A stretch of DNA of 64,000 bases from Bemisia tabaci (Eukaryota; Arthropoda; Insecta; Hemiptera; Aleyrodidae). Positions 47,401-52,215 of this stretch are shown in pieces. The DNA lies in assembly GCF_918797505.1 (NCBI RefSeq), contig NC_092797.1, forward strand, positions 16,009,372 to 16,073,371, read 5' to 3'. Position 1 is the first letter of the stretch, and every line of letters starts with the position of its first letter. A program made the position numbers and the translations under genes. The notes under the pieces are model-generated. The model was not told where the DNA came from. It was given only the letters and a program-made list of their open reading frames with translations, and made no database searches.

Positions 47401-47820
47401 GTCGGACGTACGATTTTTGACTAAAACTGCAAATTTTAATGTTTATTCCGTCAGATTTTAAATTTAAGGGGTGATTCTGAAATAAAAATTCACAAAAAAA
47501 TCAATAGAACGACTTTTAGAACCTCAAAGTTTTGTATAAAAGGAGTTATAAGCGTTTAAAGTTTCCAAATATTGTCCGACCTCTCCTATTGACTCGACTC
47601 ACTGCGCGGCGGTTGGCAGTAAGTCAAAAACTCAACCGAATCCACTCGCGTAAATTCGCCTAACATAAGCGTGAAATATGCGTTAGCGAAGCGTGCATCC
47701 GACTACCCGATCGCATCGCCTGAGGATTGAAGTTTGTCGTTGTTGTTGTTGCAGGAAACGGCGATAATGCCGATGGTGGAGATGAAAAAAACTTCGCTGA
47801 GCTACGAGCCGGACATCTAG
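5316..47820 (+). CDS. KaiR1D: Kainate-type ionotropic glutamate receptor (5' end missing)
   Basis: Tetrameric glutamate-gated cation channel of the plasma membrane, expected in neurons. The spliced coding sequence is 5316-5477, 9941-10192, 11285-11460, 12605-12658, 15021-15185, 15933-16076, 16608-16811, 19077-19280, 20714-20818, then 22275-22532 or 29725-30222, then 32341-32538, 35626-35851, 36795-36959, 41977-42077, 43628-43783, 47755-47820. Every junction is AG/GT and frame-consistent, giving 878 residues (958 with the alternative exon). Seen: amino-terminal domain, S1 with the ligand Arg at 469, M1, pore loop, M3 with SYTANLAAF at 596-604, S2 with Ser635, Thr636 and Glu684, M4 at about 772-796, and a 73-residue tail starting at exon 15. 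Vertebrate GluK2 is about 908 residues, so some 30-50 N-terminal residues including the signal peptide are missing. The clade assignment rests on remembered insect sequences and is less certain than the kainate-receptor call. Confidence 0.96.
5727..5932. mobile_element. Hairpin element, CACTGG termini (family G, copy 3)
   Basis: Termini CACTGGTAAAAAAA and TTTTACCAGTG, with a long inverted repeat around TAAGAGTCTGGACTCTTGTT. CA on both flanks is a 2-bp target duplication. It lies 249 bp downstream of exon 1. Confidence 0.88.
6369..6495. repeat. Interspersed repeat family I, copy 1
   Basis: Begins GACGGCGCAGAGATACAACT and includes AAAATTGAAGGCGCG and GGCGTGAACT. The same order of motifs recurs at 24401 and 24683. 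Partial matches lie near 17240-17300 and 40130-40240. No termini or coding capacity recognised. Confidence 0.75.
6583..6674. repeat. Short inverted repeat (hairpin)
   Basis: GGTGGAGATTTTTAACCATC pairs with GATGGCTAAGAAACTCCACC around a short loop that contains a second small stem. Confidence 0.7.
6834..7083. mobile_element. Inverted-repeat element family K, copy 1
   Basis: Left TTGGACCGCGTTAAAGAGAA...GGAACCAAGCCACATC; the complement lies at 7045-7083. A related copy sits at 43290-43539, and the outer motif appears alone near 15745-15780. Confidence 0.7.
8771..9004. mobile_element. MITE family E, copy 1
   Basis: Termini GCGCACAGTGGATCGAGTCA and its complement near 8985-9000. The interior includes AAAACTGCA-ATTTTGATGT and ACCAATGGAACCACTTTTAG. 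Other copies at 18482, 34874, 47103 and 47372. Confidence 0.8.
9332..9837. mobile_element. Palindromic element family C, copy 1 (506 bp)
   Basis: Near-perfect foldback with arms of about 240 bp, from GATGTTGCATGTGTGAGGAA to TTCCTCACACATGCAACATC, with a short centre near 9585. Other copies at 21642 and 36072. No coding capacity. It ends 103 bp before exon 2. Confidence 0.88.
9941..10192 (+). CDS. KaiR1D: Exon 2: amino-terminal domain
   Basis: Residues 55-139, containing [20 protein letters not shown] and [17 protein letters not shown]. The first motif is the conserved periplasmic-binding-protein fold segment where insect kainate receptors read [20 protein letters not shown]. Acceptor AG at 9939-9940, donor GT at 10193, phase 1 at both ends. 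Third codon positions are almost all G or C, unlike the AT-rich exons either side, which makes this exon stand out strongly. The long antisense reading frame here (9868-10209) is a by-product of that composition. Confidence 0.96.
10193..11284 (+). other. Intron 2 (1.1 kb)
   Basis: Contains the family D element at 10369 and a run of C at 11031-11044. Nothing else recognised. Confidence 0.85.
10369..10622. mobile_element. MITE family D, copy 1 (254 bp)
   Basis: Termini CTGCCGTGCTAA and TTAGTACGGCAG, with inverted subterminal motifs GTATGAACCTTCAGGCGTTG and GAATGTTCATACGGCG. The flanks TAAA and TATA are a degraded 4-bp duplication. Confidence 0.82.
11285..11460 (+). CDS. KaiR1D: Exon 3: amino-terminal domain
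   Basis: Residues 139-197, starting [13 protein letters not shown] and ending [11 protein letters not shown]. This covers the beta strand and helix around the cleft, where kainate receptors read GL..LQ.L. and later FFRA. It enters at phase 1, completing the Gly of EEDYG, and leaves at phase 0 on a good GTAAGT donor at 11461. Codon use is AT-rich, contrasting with exon 2. Confidence 0.95.
11461..12604 (+). other. Intron 3 (1.1 kb)
   Basis: Contains the inverted repeat at 11664-11852. The remainder (11870-12604) shows nothing I recognise. Confidence 0.85.
11664..11852. repeat. Inverted repeat, probable MITE
   Basis: TCAAAATGGCGTCAAAATGG continues to GAAGCTCAAAGTGAGTCGAT, and the complement occupies 11812-11852. 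The single 189-bp unit has no second copy that I noticed here. Confidence 0.7.
12605..12658 (+). CDS. KaiR1D: Exon 4: 54-nt small exon, amino-terminal domain
   Basis: Eighteen codons, [18 protein letters not shown] (residues 198-215), matching the GluK segment that ends YHYIFTT. Acceptor CAG at 12602-12604, donor GTGAGT at 12659, phase 0 at both ends. It is too short for ordinary ORF detection but is required to join FFRA in exon 3 to [10 protein letters not shown] in exon 5. Being symmetric, it could be skipped without a frameshift, but that would remove a core helix-strand of the fold. Confidence 0.94.
12659..15020 (+). other. Intron 4 (2.4 kb)
   Basis: No element with clear termini. There is a small stem near 12876-12908 and a C-rich run at 14717-14740. 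Overlapping short reading frames at 13820-14825 show no domain and look like composition effects. Confidence 0.75.
15021..15185 (+). CDS. KaiR1D: Exon 5: amino-terminal domain
   Basis: Residues 216-270, beginning [20 protein letters not shown] and ending ILNKSGVIQ. The D-ET-DLE-FKY-SVNIT-FR pattern is the canonical kainate-receptor strand and loop, and NIT is a likely N-glycosylation site. Acceptor TTTTTCAG at 15013-15020, donor GTGAAA at 15186, phase 0 at both ends. Confidence 0.96.
15186..15932 (+). other. Intron 5
   Basis: Unremarkable AT-rich sequence apart from a short family K outer motif near 15745-15780. Confidence 0.8.
15933..16076 (+). CDS. KaiR1D: Exon 6: amino-terminal domain
   Basis: Residues 271-318, [20 protein letters not shown] then [17 protein letters not shown] and SLYNYINS. 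The AALMYDAVHV and C-x-PW-x-G motifs of kainate receptors are recognisable, including the Cys of the conserved amino-terminal-domain disulphide. Acceptor TTTTTTCAG ending at 15932, donor GTGAGG at 16077, phase 0 at both ends. Confidence 0.96.
16077..16607 (+). other. Intron 6
   Basis: AT-rich, with a T-run at 16314-16327. Nothing else recognised. Confidence 0.85.
16608..16811 (+). CDS. KaiR1D: Exon 7: end of amino-terminal domain and linker to S1
   Basis: Residues 319-386. [20 protein letters not shown] is the conserved GLTG-I-F motif, followed by a basic stretch, VGHW-P, and [10 protein letters not shown], which leads into the ligand-binding domain (VTTILEEPY in GluK2). NIT sites are again plausible glycosylation positions. 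Acceptor TTTACAG at 16601-16607, donor GTAAGT at 16812, phase 0. Confidence 0.96.
18482..18699. mobile_element. MITE family E, copy 2 (left end eroded)
   Basis: Starts at the internal GGATCGAGT rather than GCGCACAGT and ends CTCGATCCACTGTGCGTCG. The interior matches the 8771 copy. Confidence 0.7.
18728..18947. mobile_element. Inverted-repeat element family F, copy 1
   Basis: Left GGACGTATTTCTATCAAACG with GGAACTAAGCGCCA; right TGGCACTTAGTTTCGTTTAG ending in ACGTCC. An internal second copy of the left motif lies near 18806-18830. Related elements are at 33496, 35154 and 35447. Confidence 0.75.
19077..19280 (+). CDS. KaiR1D: Exon 8: ligand-binding segment S1
   Basis: Residues 387-454, [13 protein letters not shown], then [14 protein letters not shown] and [12 protein letters not shown]. 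These are the S1 hallmarks (EPYV, R-EGYCIDLL, WNGMVREL) of AMPA/kainate receptors. Acceptor TTTCAG ending at 19076, donor GTAAAG at 19281, phase 0. Confidence 0.97.
19281..20713 (+). other. Intron 8 (1.4 kb)
   Basis: Contains the family D copy at 19458. 19711-20713 shows nothing I recognise. Confidence 0.85.
19458..19710. mobile_element. MITE family D, copy 2 (253 bp)
   Basis: Left CTGTTGTTCTAAGGAAGAAC (damaged terminus), right GTTCTTCCTTAGCACGGCAG. ATCT on both sides is a perfect 4-bp target duplication. Confidence 0.85.
20714..20818 (+). CDS. KaiR1D: Exon 9: end of S1 with the ligand-carboxylate arginine
   Basis: Residues 455-489. [20 protein letters not shown] aligns with the GluK2 segment holding Arg523, which binds the glutamate alpha-carboxylate; here it is Arg469. 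GluK2 Pro516, whose backbone carbonyl contacts the ligand amine, is Ser462 here, and the adjacent Ala518 position is Thr464. It ends [13 protein letters not shown] just before M1. Acceptor CAG at 20711-20713, donor GTAAGG at 20819, phase 0. This is the upstream partner of both versions of exon 10. Confidence 0.97.
21465..21630. mobile_element. hAT-like MITE family B, copy 2 (reverse orientation)
   Basis: CAGTGGCGAGGCGTG at the left and a decayed CACGCCGTAG at the right. The interior is the reverse complement of the other copies. GGCGTATC on both sides is a perfect 8-bp target duplication. Confidence 0.9.
21642..22149. mobile_element. Palindromic element family C, copy 2
   Basis: Same foldback as at 9332, from GATGTTGCATGTGTGAGGAA to TTCCTCACACATGCCTCAT. 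It ends 125 bp before the exon 10A acceptor and begins 11 bp after the family B copy. Confidence 0.88.
22275..22532 (+). CDS. KaiR1D: Exon 10A: M1, short loop and pore with Arg at the Q/R site
   Basis: 86 codons (residues 490-575). [20 protein letters not shown] leads into M1, ARFSPYEW closes it, an 11-residue loop follows, then [20 protein letters not shown] forms the pore helix and selectivity segment. In GluK2 the last stretch reads ALMQQG with the first Gln edited to Arg. Here that position is a genomic Arg codon AGG (22506-22508, residue 567), which a single A-to-I change of CAG could not make. Acceptor TTAG at 22271-22274 with a weak pyrimidine tract, donor GTACAC at 22533, phase 0 at both ends. 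It is GC-rich and interchangeable with exon 10B. Confidence 0.96.
22565..23048. mobile_element. MITE family D, copy 3, split by a nested insertion
   Basis: Left CTGCCACGCTAAGGCAAAAC. The right end GTTCTTCCTTAGCACGG is separated from CTCATACGGCG by the hairpin at 22799-23029. Excluding that insertion and its 2-bp duplication, the D part is about 251 bp. It begins 32 bp after the exon 10A donor. Confidence 0.82.
22799..23029. mobile_element. Hairpin element, CACGG termini (family G, copy 4), nested in D
   Basis: CACGGAAAAATT...AATTTTTTCCGTG with arms of about 110 bp, including AACGTAGATTTCACAACACA. CG on both flanks is the 2-bp target duplication, and the host element gives the empty-site sequence directly (ACGGCGTTCTT). 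Confidence 0.9.
24030..24200. repeat. Imperfect inverted repeat
   Basis: TTGGACTACATTTTGTAATT with GGAACTATAA on the left pairs with TTATAGTTCC...AAATGCAGTCCAA on the right. Confidence 0.55.
24401..24930. repeat. Family I repeat, tandem pair (period 282 bp)
   Basis: Two units starting GACGGCGCAG at 24401 and 24683. Each contains AAAATTGAAGGCGC, GCGTGAACTT and, further on, GTCTCTC-TATCCT and ACCAATA. They are diverged, so the duplication is not recent. Confidence 0.75.
25831..26047. mobile_element. MITE family D, copy 4 (right end missing)
   Basis: Starts CTGCCGTGCTAAATAAAAAC and runs to GGAAATTTGGCAACGCCTAT. The right terminal TACGGCGTTCTTCC is absent. Confidence 0.75.
27078..27220. repeat. 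GC-rich-ended palindrome
   Basis: Core arms GACGCCTACAAACCTAAGGG and CCCTTAGGTTTGTAGGCGTC around AGCATTGCGCAATGCG, flanked by GCGGCGCGGCG / CGCCGCGCCG runs. A strong hairpin with unusually high CpG for this intron. Confidence 0.75.
29426..29678. mobile_element. MITE family D, copy 5 (253 bp)
   Basis: CTGCCGTGCTAAGGAAAAAT to TTTTTTTAGCACGGTAG, with TATT on both sides as a 4-bp target duplication. It ends 46 bp before exon 10B. Confidence 0.85.
29725..30222 (+). CDS. KaiR1D: Exon 10B: alternative M1-pore exon with Gln at Q/R site and long Cys/His/Asp-rich loop
   Basis: 166 codons. [20 protein letters not shown] and ARFSPYEW match exon 10A across M1, and [20 protein letters not shown] matches the pore, with Gln (CAG, 30196-30198) at the Q/R site. 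Between them lies a 91-residue loop (29863-30135) expected to face the cytoplasm. It contains C-x4-C, a CxxC, two copies of GLHAHDH in tandem, and a very acidic His/Tyr-containing stretch. Acceptor GTAG at 29721-29724 with almost no pyrimidine tract, donor GTAGGC at 30223, phase 0 at both ends, so it can replace 10A between exons 9 and 11. Including both would duplicate M1 and the pore, so mutual exclusion is inferred. It is extremely GC-rich. No transcript evidence is available here. Confidence 0.88.
30382..30600. repeat. Interspersed repeat family J, copy 1
   Basis: AATCCTTCAATCAATCGGAT with AGGCAATAAGCGTACTT and the GATGGACCCTC...TGTTCCATTA motif. The same order recurs in 32672-32960. Confidence 0.7.
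30649..30857 (+). mobile_element. tRNA-derived SINE
   Basis: tRNA-like head with an A box TGGTGTAGTGG (30654-30664) and a B box around GATTCGATTCCC (about 30697-30708), about 44 bp apart. A tRNA-unrelated body and an A-rich tail (30821-30857) follow. The expected acceptor stem does not close, so it is not a tRNA gene. Target duplications were not clear. Confidence 0.75.
32341..32538 (+). CDS. KaiR1D: Exon 11: M3 gate and start of S2
   Basis: Residues 576-641. [20 protein letters not shown] is M3, [15 protein letters not shown] holds the invariant gating ('Lurcher') motif, and [16 protein letters not shown] starts S2. Ser635-Thr636 occupy the GluK2 Ala689-Thr690 ligand gamma-carboxylate position. 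Acceptor CAACAG ending at 32340, donor GTGAGT at 32539, phase 0. This is the common downstream partner of exons 10A and 10B. Confidence 0.97.
32672..32960. repeat. Interspersed repeat family J, copy 2 (two internal units)
   Basis: The motif ATTGGATAGGCAA-A-GCGTAC occurs twice about 150 bp apart, each followed by a GTGGTATCGATCA-like or GTGGCATCGATCA sequence. Related to 30382-30600. Confidence 0.65.
33496..33619. mobile_element. Inverted-repeat element family F, copy 2
   Basis: GGACGTATTTCTATGGAACT to AGTTCCGTTTAACAGAAATA then CGTCC. AATT on both sides is a 4-bp duplication. The interior carries GTGAGCCCTG / CAGGGCTCATG as an inner inverted repeat. Confidence 0.75.
33681..33848. mobile_element. 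hAT-like MITE family B, copy 3
   Basis: CAGTGGCGTGGCGTG to CCGCCTCGCCACTG. Flanks CACCCAAC and CACTCAAC are an 8-bp target duplication with one mismatch. Confidence 0.9.
34874..35114. mobile_element. MITE family E, copy 3 (reverse orientation)
   Basis: CGTCGCACAGTGGATCGAGT to ACTCGATCCACTGTGCGTCG. The interior is the reverse complement of the 8771 copy. Confidence 0.8.
35154..35229. mobile_element. Inverted-repeat element family F, copy 3 (short)
   Basis: GGACGTATTTATGCTAAAAG to CTTTTTAGCATAAATGTGTC-C. The 76 bp are mainly the inverted repeats. Confidence 0.65.
35447..35568. mobile_element. Inverted-repeat element family F, copy 4
   Basis: GGACGCATTTCTGTCAAATG to TTGATAGAATTACGTCC, with the same GTGAGCCCTG inner stem as copy 2. 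It lies 57 bp before exon 12. Confidence 0.7.
35626..35851 (+). CDS. KaiR1D: Exon 12: ligand-binding segment S2
   Basis: Residues 642-716 plus one base. [18 protein letters not shown], then [13 protein letters not shown] with Glu684 equivalent to ligand-binding Glu738 of GluK2, then [18 protein letters not shown]. Acceptor TTTCAG ending at 35625. The donor is GTTGGT at 35852, weaker than the others, but it gives phase 1 and joins exon 13 to make the Gly of TPKGSPWRDK. A GT three bases further on would break the frame. Confidence 0.96.
35852..36794 (+). other. Intron 12
   Basis: More than half is the family C palindrome at 36072-36581. Nothing else recognised. Confidence 0.85.
36072..36581. 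mobile_element. Palindromic element family C, copy 3 (510 bp)
   Basis: GAGATGTTGCATGTATGAAA to TTCCTCACGCATGCAACATC, with arms of about 240 bp matching copies 1 and 2. Confidence 0.88.
36795..36959 (+). CDS. KaiR1D: Exon 13: end of S2
   Basis: Residues 717-771 plus one base. [19 protein letters not shown], then [12 protein letters not shown] and [10 protein letters not shown]. These are the conserved S2 C-terminal helix and the KWW motif; the Cys of GDVC pairs with a downstream S2 Cys in the family. Acceptor GCAG at 36791-36794, donor GTGAGT at 36960, phase 1. An open frame continues to 37231 but runs into intron and a hairpin element, so the splice is preferred. Confidence 0.96.
37161..37473. 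mobile_element. Hairpin element, CACGG termini (family G, copy 5)
   Basis: CACGGAGAAAAAAACC...GTGGGACCCGAAGTTTAGGT on the left, complement on the right ending TTTTTTCTCCGTG. CA on both sides is a 2-bp target duplication. Its inner part has GTACTTCAGATGTGAGAAC-type repeats. Confidence 0.88.
39281..39532. mobile_element. MITE family D, copy 6 (252 bp)
   Basis: CTGCCGTGCTAAGGGAGAAC to GTTCTTCCTTACCGCGGCAG. The flanks TGTT and TATT are a 4-bp duplication with one mismatch. Confidence 0.82.
40701..40869. mobile_element. hAT-like MITE family B, copy 4
   Basis: CAGTGGCGCGGCGTGGCGTG to CACGCCTCGCCACTG. TCTATTAT on both sides is a perfect 8-bp target duplication. This is the best-preserved copy. Confidence 0.92.
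41977..42077 (+). CDS. KaiR1D: Exon 14: M4 transmembrane helix
   Basis: Residues 772-805. [20 protein letters not shown] then [14 protein letters not shown] is a clean hydrophobic helix followed by basic residues, as in GluK2 (GGIFIVLAAGLVLSVFVAV...). It was not captured as a Met-initiated frame but is unambiguous. Acceptor TTTTAG ending at 41976, donor GTAAGT at 42078. It enters at phase 1 and leaves at phase 0. Confidence 0.96.
42419..42567. repeat. Inverted repeat
   Basis: TGGTAAATTAGTGCCGGGTC with TACACTATTTTGC pairs with GCAAAAAAGTGTAGACCCAG and CAACATTTTACCA. Confidence 0.7.
42773..43111. mobile_element. Large hairpin element (339 bp)
   Basis: TTGTGTGTTCTACTTACTTT to AAAGTAAGTAGAACACACAA, with arms of about 150 bp including AGCAATCGCGAAAACGCGAA. 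Near-perfect pairing suggests a recent insertion. I noticed no second copy. Confidence 0.8.
43290..43539. mobile_element. Inverted-repeat element family K, copy 2 (250 bp)
   Basis: TTGGACTGAGTTAAGCAGAA to TTTCTCTTTAACTCCGTCCA. Same outer motif and size as 6834-7083. It ends 88 bp before exon 15. Confidence 0.72.
43628..43783 (+). CDS. KaiR1D: Exon 15: cytoplasmic tail
   Basis: Residues 806-857. [20 protein letters not shown] then [14 protein letters not shown] is the conserved proximal tail of insect and vertebrate kainate receptors ([21 protein letters not shown]). The rest is Pro/Leu-rich. Acceptor TTTCCAG ending at 43627, donor GTGAGT at 43784, phase 0. GC-rich like exons 2 and 10. Confidence 0.96.
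44116..44527. mobile_element. Hairpin element, CACTG termini (family G, copy 6)
   Basis: CACTGAAAAAAAATCTCGGT to ATTTTTTTTCAGTG. TA on both sides is a 2-bp target duplication. The interior is a diverged set of TTGGTAA-ATTACC-type short repeats rather than one clean palindrome. Confidence 0.82.
46938..47041. repeat. Short inverted repeat (family L)
   Basis: CTGACATAAAGGCGTAACTG pairs with CAGTTACGCC-like sequence ending TTTGTCAG, with an inner GATGAGCCC / GGGCTCATC stem. A similar inner stem occurs at about 18400-18460 and in family F copies 2 and 4. Confidence 0.65.
47103..47342. mobile_element. MITE family E, copy 4
   Basis: GCGCACAGTGGATCGAATCA to GACTCGATCCACTGTGCGCC. In tandem with copy 5. 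Confidence 0.82.
47372..47613. mobile_element. MITE family E, copy 5
   Basis: GCGCACAGTGGATCGACTCA to GACTCGACTCACTGCGCGGC. The ~27 bp preceding each of copies 4 and 5 are also similar (CATTTT-TTATAA-TGCGCAC), so a local duplication is likelier than two insertions. It ends about 140 bp before exon 16. Confidence 0.82.
47755..47820 (+). CDS. KaiR1D: Exon 16: last coding exon
   Basis: Twenty-one codons and the TAG stop: [20 protein letters not shown] then I-stop (residues 858-878). Acceptor GTTGTTGTTGTTGCAG ending at 47754, phase 0, in frame with exon 15. The C-terminal hydrophobic residue could be a PDZ-type ligand, but that is inference. No conserved domain is present; the assignment rests on splice phase and position. 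Confidence 0.88.
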   Translation, partial: ETAIMPMVEMKKTSLSYEPDI

Positions 47821-48291
47821 CCCCTGCCCCTCCCCCCGTCGCGGGGCGAGGATTCACCGCTGGGCTCTGATCAGATTCCGACTCATTTCATCTGTTTCAG
47901 ATTCAACGATGAGTCATGATAACGGCTCGCGGTTTCACCCGCATCGTAAATATTTTATCAACCGAGTCTGAAGTCCGCGGTGCCGCAGGATTGCGACCTC
48001 TGCGCGGAAATCCTCGCAGAATATCATTGGCTGGAGCCGACTTCACACGCTGAAAATGGAGTCCTAAATATGGGTCATCGGTGTCGCCAGTTGACCTTGG
48101 GAACCCATATTTAGCTCCTGTTCGCTTTGTACAAAAAATGATACGATTTTTTTTTACAAATTTACAACTTTTTACAGTATAATGAGTAACTTTACAACTC
48201 AGGCCGTCATTTTATGAACAGAAGTGAAATGATGACTGATTAGTGATTAGCCCCGATCTCATCGATTGCTGAAAGTTATGTCTCATGTGCT

Positions 48292-48585
48292 GGTTACACG
48301 CTCAAATTCCCATCAATTTCCGATCAAATGGTGACTAGTGCGCACCATCTAACATCTAATTAACACAAACATCTAACATCTACCATCAAATTTTTGCAGG
48401 CCGCAGAAATTTGATGGTAGATGATGGAACTGTGGGGCTCATCCTTCATCTGATTTCCACACTACCGTGCTTATTTCAATCAACACGTTGTTTTAATTAA
48501 TTTTACTCAGCAATCTAAATAACTCTCGACCGCCATCTTTGTCATCATTTTGATCGGAATTTGACGGAAATTTGAGCGTGTAACC
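48292..48585. mobile_element. Inverted-repeat element
   Basis: GGTTACACGCTCAAATTCCC pairs with GGAAATTTGAGCGTGTAACC. An inner stem ATCTACCATCAAATTT / AAATTTGATGGTAGAT lies near the centre. Confidence 0.7.
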
Positions 48586-49407
48586 ATGCCATTGTAGCCC
48601 ACTCTTCAGGGGCCAAATTTTGTCGGTCCTTCCATCGTACTTAAATATACTTGGGACGGGTCTCGACGGCACTGAAGTCGTCCGGCTTAGCGCTTCTGAT
48701 TGGCCGGTGGTGCGGTTTGAACTCGTCGATTGCTGTTGCACTTCGTGTGAAAAAGCCGACAAAATTCGGCCCCAGGGCACCACTTAACGATGCATCAGTT
48801 TCTTCCATTCCCAGCTATCATTTTCAGCATGTGAAGTTGGCGTGAAGTACGAAACCACGTATTCCCGATTACGACGTTTCAAACTTCCGATAAACCTTTA
48901 TTTATTCCCAGGAGAGCAAGTCAACGTAAATTCTTGAAAACTACCTTAAGTTTTCTTCTCTGTCAAGAGGATATTCTACATATGTAAATTTCAAGGTATG
49001 AAGACGGCCTGTTTCTCCTCGAAAAAATGGGAACGTATATTTCGAAACATCATAATGGAGTTACGTGGTATTGCATTTGCACCTTAGCCTTGATATGCGG
49101 CTAGCGACAAAAATGGAACTGTGATTTTTAAGGATTTTGGAATTTTAGAAGTTTTATTCTGTCGAATTTTTTGTTTTTGTTTTTATTCCTGTTCTGGAAT
49201 ACTTGATGGGCTCTGTAAGTAAATTACTAAAGCTCGGATGATCAAACTCTGCAACTTTTCGAGCCTTGGGCGTCACCGATGAGTTTTTGAGTACTCAACA
49301 TGAAAATGGGTTACTTGCAAATGTCTGATCCAGAAAGCACCGTCATGTATTCTCTCTTCAAAATTGCATCGAAAAAAAACTCCAGCTGTGAAAGTCGCCG
49401 TCTTGTT

Positions 49408-49575
49408 GCAGGCTATATAGACCTACCGTCCGTTTCTGGCCCAGAGGCCGAAAGCTCCAGGTGTAGCAGCTCTATCTGGTCACTGATTCTGGAGTAGTTG
49501 ACGCAACGACTCCAGTGTCCGGAACTTCCGGCCTCCAAACCTGAGACGGACGGTACGTCTAAACAGCCCGTGATT
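49408..49575. repeat. Imperfect inverted repeat
   Basis: GTTGCAGGCTATATAGACCT with ACCGTCCGTTTCTGG pairs with GAGACGGACGGTACGTCT. Moderate match only. Confidence 0.5.
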
Positions 49576-49920
49576 TAACGAGAAATTCGGAATTTGACGC
49601 CTAAATGAGATATTAATAGCAAATATCTTTAATACAGATCAAACAGAATTTTGATTATACAAATGACGACGTTTTTGTAAGTTTGCCATTTGATTGCCAT
49701 TCAATAGTAAATACTTATTCATTGTTTAGGAGTTCATTTCCATACTTCTCATTGTACTGTTCGATTTTTTCGAGAAAGTTTGAAGGACAAAGCTGTTGCG
49801 TATAGTGCTTTCATTCATACTTTGCCGAGAGATCCATCGCTCGACCTGCGCAATTTTTACAGTGATCGATGACATCGAGATTCAACAGGTATCAGTTTTT
49901 ACGAGCGATTTGAATAAAAA

Positions 49921-51142
49921 TAGTGTGGATTTGATAAATAAAACAGTGCAAAATAAAGAAATCAAGAATGCTGAGCGCCGACATATCCAACTCCAGATTC
50001 AGCAAAAGTTGCAGTGCGTGATCCGCGTTTAAAGTCGAAAAATGCATGACCTCAAACATGGTGGAGCTGCAAAAGTCCAGGTCATGATTTACTTTCTCAA
50101 GAAGGAATATAACCAACGTTTTTCAACATTTTGTGCGTGCAGATTGATTTACCACAAAATAAATTCACACGTAATTTCAAGGATATAGTTTAATCAAGTT
50201 TCTTGTTTTTTTCTTCTTTTTATATAGAACTTAATAGGACTTTTTCAAACATTATAATGACGACACGCATTTCTCGACTTTAGCTATCAGTGCCACTTGT
50301 CTGAACTATTCCTTTAAAATATACTTAGAAACAACCTCATGAAAAAATATATCAGGCCCAAGATCAAAACATTATTATATCTCCTAAAAATAATATTTAA
50401 CAAGGCGCGTTTTGAATTTTCATTTGAGATGAATACCATTCAATCATTTGTTAAGTTTCCATTATTCTAAATGAAATGAAATCTTTGGTGACCAAACTGC
50501 CGCATACTATGCTCGCTTTGAAAACGTAGATATAGCTATTGCCATCAAACCGTTGAATCATTTCCTTGCTGGTTTCTAGTGTATTTACTATCCTGAATAT
50601 ATTTTTTCTCATTGATGAGGTAATGATGGTTAAAAGACTATTATTTGCATGTGGTAAGCTTAGAAGCCCTGGCATTTTCTGGAAAGTGTTTTAGGATTAA
50701 ATAGATAAAAAAGAAAAATGTACAGTTGTTCCACATGTTTTGTTATTATCTCTCGTTTTTCTCGAGAAAACTCTATAGCAACTCGTAGTTAATGTAATTA
50801 TATGATGTTACTGTTGATTTTGTTGACTCTTTTTTGATTTTTGAGATATTAATTGCGAAAACTTTATTTGACTACCATTTTTTTAAATCTGATCAAATGA
50901 TTTTTGCGAGAAAATGGAAAAGTGCTTACGTTTTACTCAAAGATAGGAAACATCAGTGTTAAAAATCAATAACGTGATTGAAATTTGTTTTTGAGAACTG
51001 AATATTTTTCCGTCTTCGCCTCATTGAAATTGAGGAAAATTTATAGATGCATAGTATTTGTATATCTGTTTTAAGGGGGTATTTCTTGTGTTATGCCTTA
51101 GATTTTATCTTTGGAAAACAGAAGGGGGTAAAAATTAAATAT
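49921..51142. other. Intergenic or long 3' UTR
   Basis: AT-rich, poor in repeats and without recognisable coding sequence. An AATAAA is at 50159-50164. Confidence 0.4.
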
Positions 51143-51395
51143 CGACGGTGAAAGTCGGCAATCACATAACTCGGTTTGCGACGTCGCAGACTTCCTGTCA
51201 TACTTTATTTGTTAAACGGAAAACTACTCAACGGTAATTCTTTAAAACTGCCGTGATTTTTCTTCTATGTGCAAGGAAAATTCTGCAAAAACTTCAAGGA
51301 ATCACGTCCATTTGTTCTCCTTTAAAAAAATAACATAATTGCGGAGATTTTCAGACACCGCAAACGAGTTATGTGATTGCTGACTTGCACCGTCG
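51143..51395. mobile_element. MITE family H, copy 1 (253 bp)
   Basis: CGACGGTGAAAGTCGGCAAT to CTGACTTGCACCGTCG. ATAT on both sides is a 4-bp target duplication. The interior shares GCGACGTCGCAGACTTCCTG with the other copies. Confidence 0.85.
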
Positions 51396-52215
51396 ATATA
51401 CAAGACAGATTTATTGAATGTGAGTATGTGGCTCATATAAAACGAGAACTTATAATAGTAATCAATTGTTGATGAAAGATATGGACTTCACGTTAATGTC
51501 TTGCTCCGCAATTTTAACAATCTCATTCAATCGCTCCTAACGGACACTTGTTTGTAAATTATTTGAATTTGTACATAATAACTTGTTTTTAGTACTTGCA
51601 AAGCATTGGGTACCGGAAATGCATTGTGACCAAAATCTAATGTGGGTTTTAGATTTTGCCTTTCTTATTTAAAGAATAAATGAATAAATAAATTTATTTC
51701 ATACATTAAAATTGGAATTAGGTCGCGTTCATTATTTTGTATGCCTCCTTGTTTGTAGCTTATATGCAATTATTCAACCCCAAGCCTGACACCACATTTG
51801 TTGCAGCGACAGAGGTCGTGCGACGGACGCTAAAGTATGGATGAGTAGGATGTTGGAGATATTCGAACTGATTAAAAAAAAAAATGCTTCGGGTTGAAGC
51901 AAAAAATCAATATAACCTTCTGACAGAGGTGAAAATATGAAGATATTTTTTTTTTACTTTAATATCAGAATCTAGAACATTGACGCAAGTAATGTAATGA
52001 TGCTGAAGTTGATTACTTGAAAGTACATACATTTTCCTTCGAAACATTTTCTGTTCATTCATCTCGTTCGCTTTAAAACAGTTCACAGATTTTCCTCGAT
52101 TTGAACAAAAAATTATCCAAAACGCCGGGGAAATTCCCGGGTGGGTAATTTTTTACGTGTGGATAATGTAAGTGCATTAAAGGAAAATTCTTCTTTATCA
52201 AGCTACATTAAATAT
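51396..52215. other. Intergenic stretch
   Basis: AT-rich. AATAAA signals at 51675-51680 and 51683-51688. Nothing else recognised. Confidence 0.6.

Larger units (their letters stand above)
43784..47754 (+). other. Intron 15 (4.0 kb)
   Basis: Contains elements at 44116, 46938, 47103 and 47372, a truncated family G-like half at 44620-44700, and C/G runs near 44977 and 45231. 45300-46930 shows nothing I recognise. Confidence 0.85.
47821..49920 (+). other. Probable 3' UTR of the receptor gene
   Basis: Follows the stop codon with no further coding potential I recognise. It holds two imperfect inverted repeats (48292-48585, 49408-49575). The first AATAAA downstream is at 49913-49918, with further ones at 50159-50164 and 51675-51680, so the 3' end cannot be fixed from sequence alone. 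Confidence 0.3.
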
